From JBCCDY01 sp039030555 (GTDB taxonomy: Bacteria; Bacteroidota; Bacteroidia; Cytophagales; Cyclobacteriaceae): 64,000 nucleotides of DNA. Both the position numbers and the translations under genes were made by a program. The notes beneath the pieces were generated by a model. It had not been told where the DNA came from. It did no database searches and was given only the letters and a program-made list of their open reading frames with translations. The DNA lies in contig JBCCDY010000004.1 in the NCBI GenBank assembly GCA_039030555.1, forward strand, positions 248,001-312,000, written 5' to 3'. Of this stretch, positions 62,949 through 64,000 are shown piece by piece (positions within the stretch are counted from its first letter, which is position 1; each line of letters starts with the position of its first letter).

Positions 62949-64000
62949 TCAAAAAGCTATTGTCAATTCTTCTTTTAGAGGCGGAACCAATACTTCATTT
63001 ATTAATTGATTCTTATCTCCTTCGTATGTCTTTACAATTTGATGCCCCCCTCTGGTTAAACCTTCAAAAACATCTTCATCTACTTTCTCCCATATGGCAT
63101 ACTTAGCTCTTCCATCTAGCGTAAACAGTCCAAAGTGGTTCTCAGAACCTCCGGGATTTTGCGCATCTTTCCACTGTTCGTCGAAGGCTTCAAAATAGAA
63201 ACATGAAATCCCTTCCTTATTCGTCCAATCCCGCATCAACTGGTAGAAAATAGCTTCTTTAAATTCATCGGTCGCTTTAGATCCTTCGTCACCATATAAT
63301 TCGTTCGATTCGCTGGCCCATCCGGTTTCTCCAATATGTATAGGTTTATCTATACCTAAACCGGTCATATAATTTTTTACACTATCATATTGGGCTTTAG
63401 CATAATCAAGTGCTCTTGACATGGCTTTATTTATCTGATCTTCTTTTGAAAGGCTATCCTCATTCTCCAAAATTCCCCAGAATGCAGGGTTATAATGTGT
63501 GTCGTGCATGGGGTATGTATGCATGGAGATGTAATCAACGGCTTTGATCAGCTTATTTAAATCTTCAACATGGTACTCTTTTCCACCGCCACCCCAGGAA
63601 GCAAAATTATCGGAACTGGTGATCCAGATATCTTTGTTCAGCTTTCCATCTTTTTTCAACTCCTGAAGATGATTAACCCATTTCAAAATCACACCTGGCT
63701 GAACATAGTAAGCCGCTGCCCACTTAACCATGGCTTCATTTCCCACTGCAATAACTTTAACGATATCAGGATATTGATTAGCTATTGCAACTGCTCTTTT
63801 TATCTCATCCTTATTCTGTGGGCTTTCGACGTTATGGTCCGGTTCCTTACCCGTCCAGGCGTTTTTGCAGTCAATCCAGGCACCTAGCATCACATACATT
63901 TCAAAGCCCTGATTTTCCTTTTTCAATTCCGCGATAGCTTTAACCACATTTGAAGCATGAGGTAACTGAACATTATACGTCCTCAAAATCCTAATACCCA
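62949..64000 (-). CDS. GH17-like glycosidase, 5' end outside window
   Basis: At least 350 residues; the frame is open to the window edge (reading ...GIRILRTYNV), so the N-terminus and any signal are missing. GH17 barrel with acid/base Glu in VIAVGNEAM and nucleophile in HIGETGWAS. DYISMHTYPMHDTHYNP and FYFEAFDEQWKDA are typical GH17 segments. It has a C-terminal extension after the barrel (DVFEGLTRGGHQIVKTYEGD). It is more distant from the other two GH17 domains than they are from each other. First visible gene of the glucan locus, 15 bp before GH30. Confidence 0.88.
   Translation of the reverse strand, partial: GIRILRTYNVQLPHASNVVKAIAELKKENQGFEMYVMLGAWIDCKNAWTGKEPDHNVESPQNKDEIKRAVAIANQYPDIVKVIAVGNEAMVKWAAAYYVQPGVILKWVNHLQELKKDGKLNKDIWITSSDNFASWGGGGKEYHVEDLNKLIKAVDYISMHTYPMHDTHYNPAFWGILENEDSLSKEDQINKAMSRALDYAKAQYDSVKNYMTGLGIDKPIHIGETGWASESNELYGDEGSKATDEFKEAIFYQLMRDWTNKEGISCFYFEAFDEQWKDAQNPGGSENHFGLFTLDGRAKYAIWEKVDEDVFEGLTRGGHQIVKTYEGDKNQLINEVLVPPLKEELTIAF

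Noticed and set aside
1..64000. CRISPR array, tRNA/rRNA genes, prophage, integrase or attachment sites.
   Set aside because: No regularly spaced repeats, cloverleaf-like segments or integrase/transposase frames were seen; most gaps are under 250 bp.

Overview
The window looks like a chromosomal segment of a marine-type Bacteroidota, most likely order Cytophagales. The evidence is: the gene order DUF177–rpmF–fabH–efp–accB–accC; lipoproteins whose mature ends follow the Bacteroidota C-D/S-acidic style; head-GIN DUF2807, DUF4136 and DUF885 proteins; a TPR histidine kinase; a TPR–PD40–OmpA protein; AT-rich DNA with weak Shine-Dalgarno sites; and two good matches to the Bacteroidota -7 promoter element TAnnTTTG. 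No tRNA, rRNA, CRISPR array, prophage or plasmid signature is visible.

Layout. 0-8.5 kb: TPR sensor kinase, pentapeptide-repeat membrane protein, a dehydrogenase–mgtE–rsmA minus-strand run, then pdxA–csaA and DUF177–rpmF on the plus strand. 8.7-12.3 kb: lipid/translation cluster fabH–efp–accB–accC. 12.3-24.3 kb: small envelope and chaperone genes, a DUF1214–sulfotransferase–SDR operon, a YHS lipoprotein, an isolated histidine-kinase phosphoacceptor domain, a TAXI-type binding protein, and murI. 24.3-29.6 kb: lepA–folD–queE–OmpA-family operon. 30-38 kb: amidohydrolase and lysophospholipase, then a ZnuD-like TonB receptor with two small acidic partner proteins, and an M1 aminopeptidase. 38-46 kb: a secreted protein built from four copies of an unrecognised ~137-residue unit, then three hydrolase lipoproteins (DUF885, GH13, penicillin-acylase type). 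46-57 kb: CIA30/YdeI operon, an outer-membrane barrel with a lipoprotein esterase, and a minus-strand FabG–KASIII-like–Na+ symporter–AMP-ligase operon. 57-64 kb: a laminarin-type (beta-1,3/1,6-glucan) utilisation locus, GH17–GH30–[GPH transporter fused to GH17]–GH17–GH16, which continues past the right edge.

Most notable: (1) a sugar transporter fused to a GH17 beta-1,3-glucanase domain that is predicted to lie in the cytoplasm, followed immediately by a stand-alone signal-less GH17; (2) a ~180-bp non-autonomous inverted-repeat element present twice, one copy inserted exactly into the overlapping stop codons of two convergent genes; (3) the four-repeat secreted protein; (4) a KASIII-like protein that keeps the catalytic Cys but has lost the His and Asn; (5) a 112-residue stand-alone kinase DHp domain; (6) a TAXI protein with an added membrane anchor and cytoplasmic tail but no TRAP permease nearby.

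Functions were assigned by reading motifs and family resemblance only; no database search was run. Start codons were moved from the longest open frame where a signal peptide or neighbour overlap argued for it.
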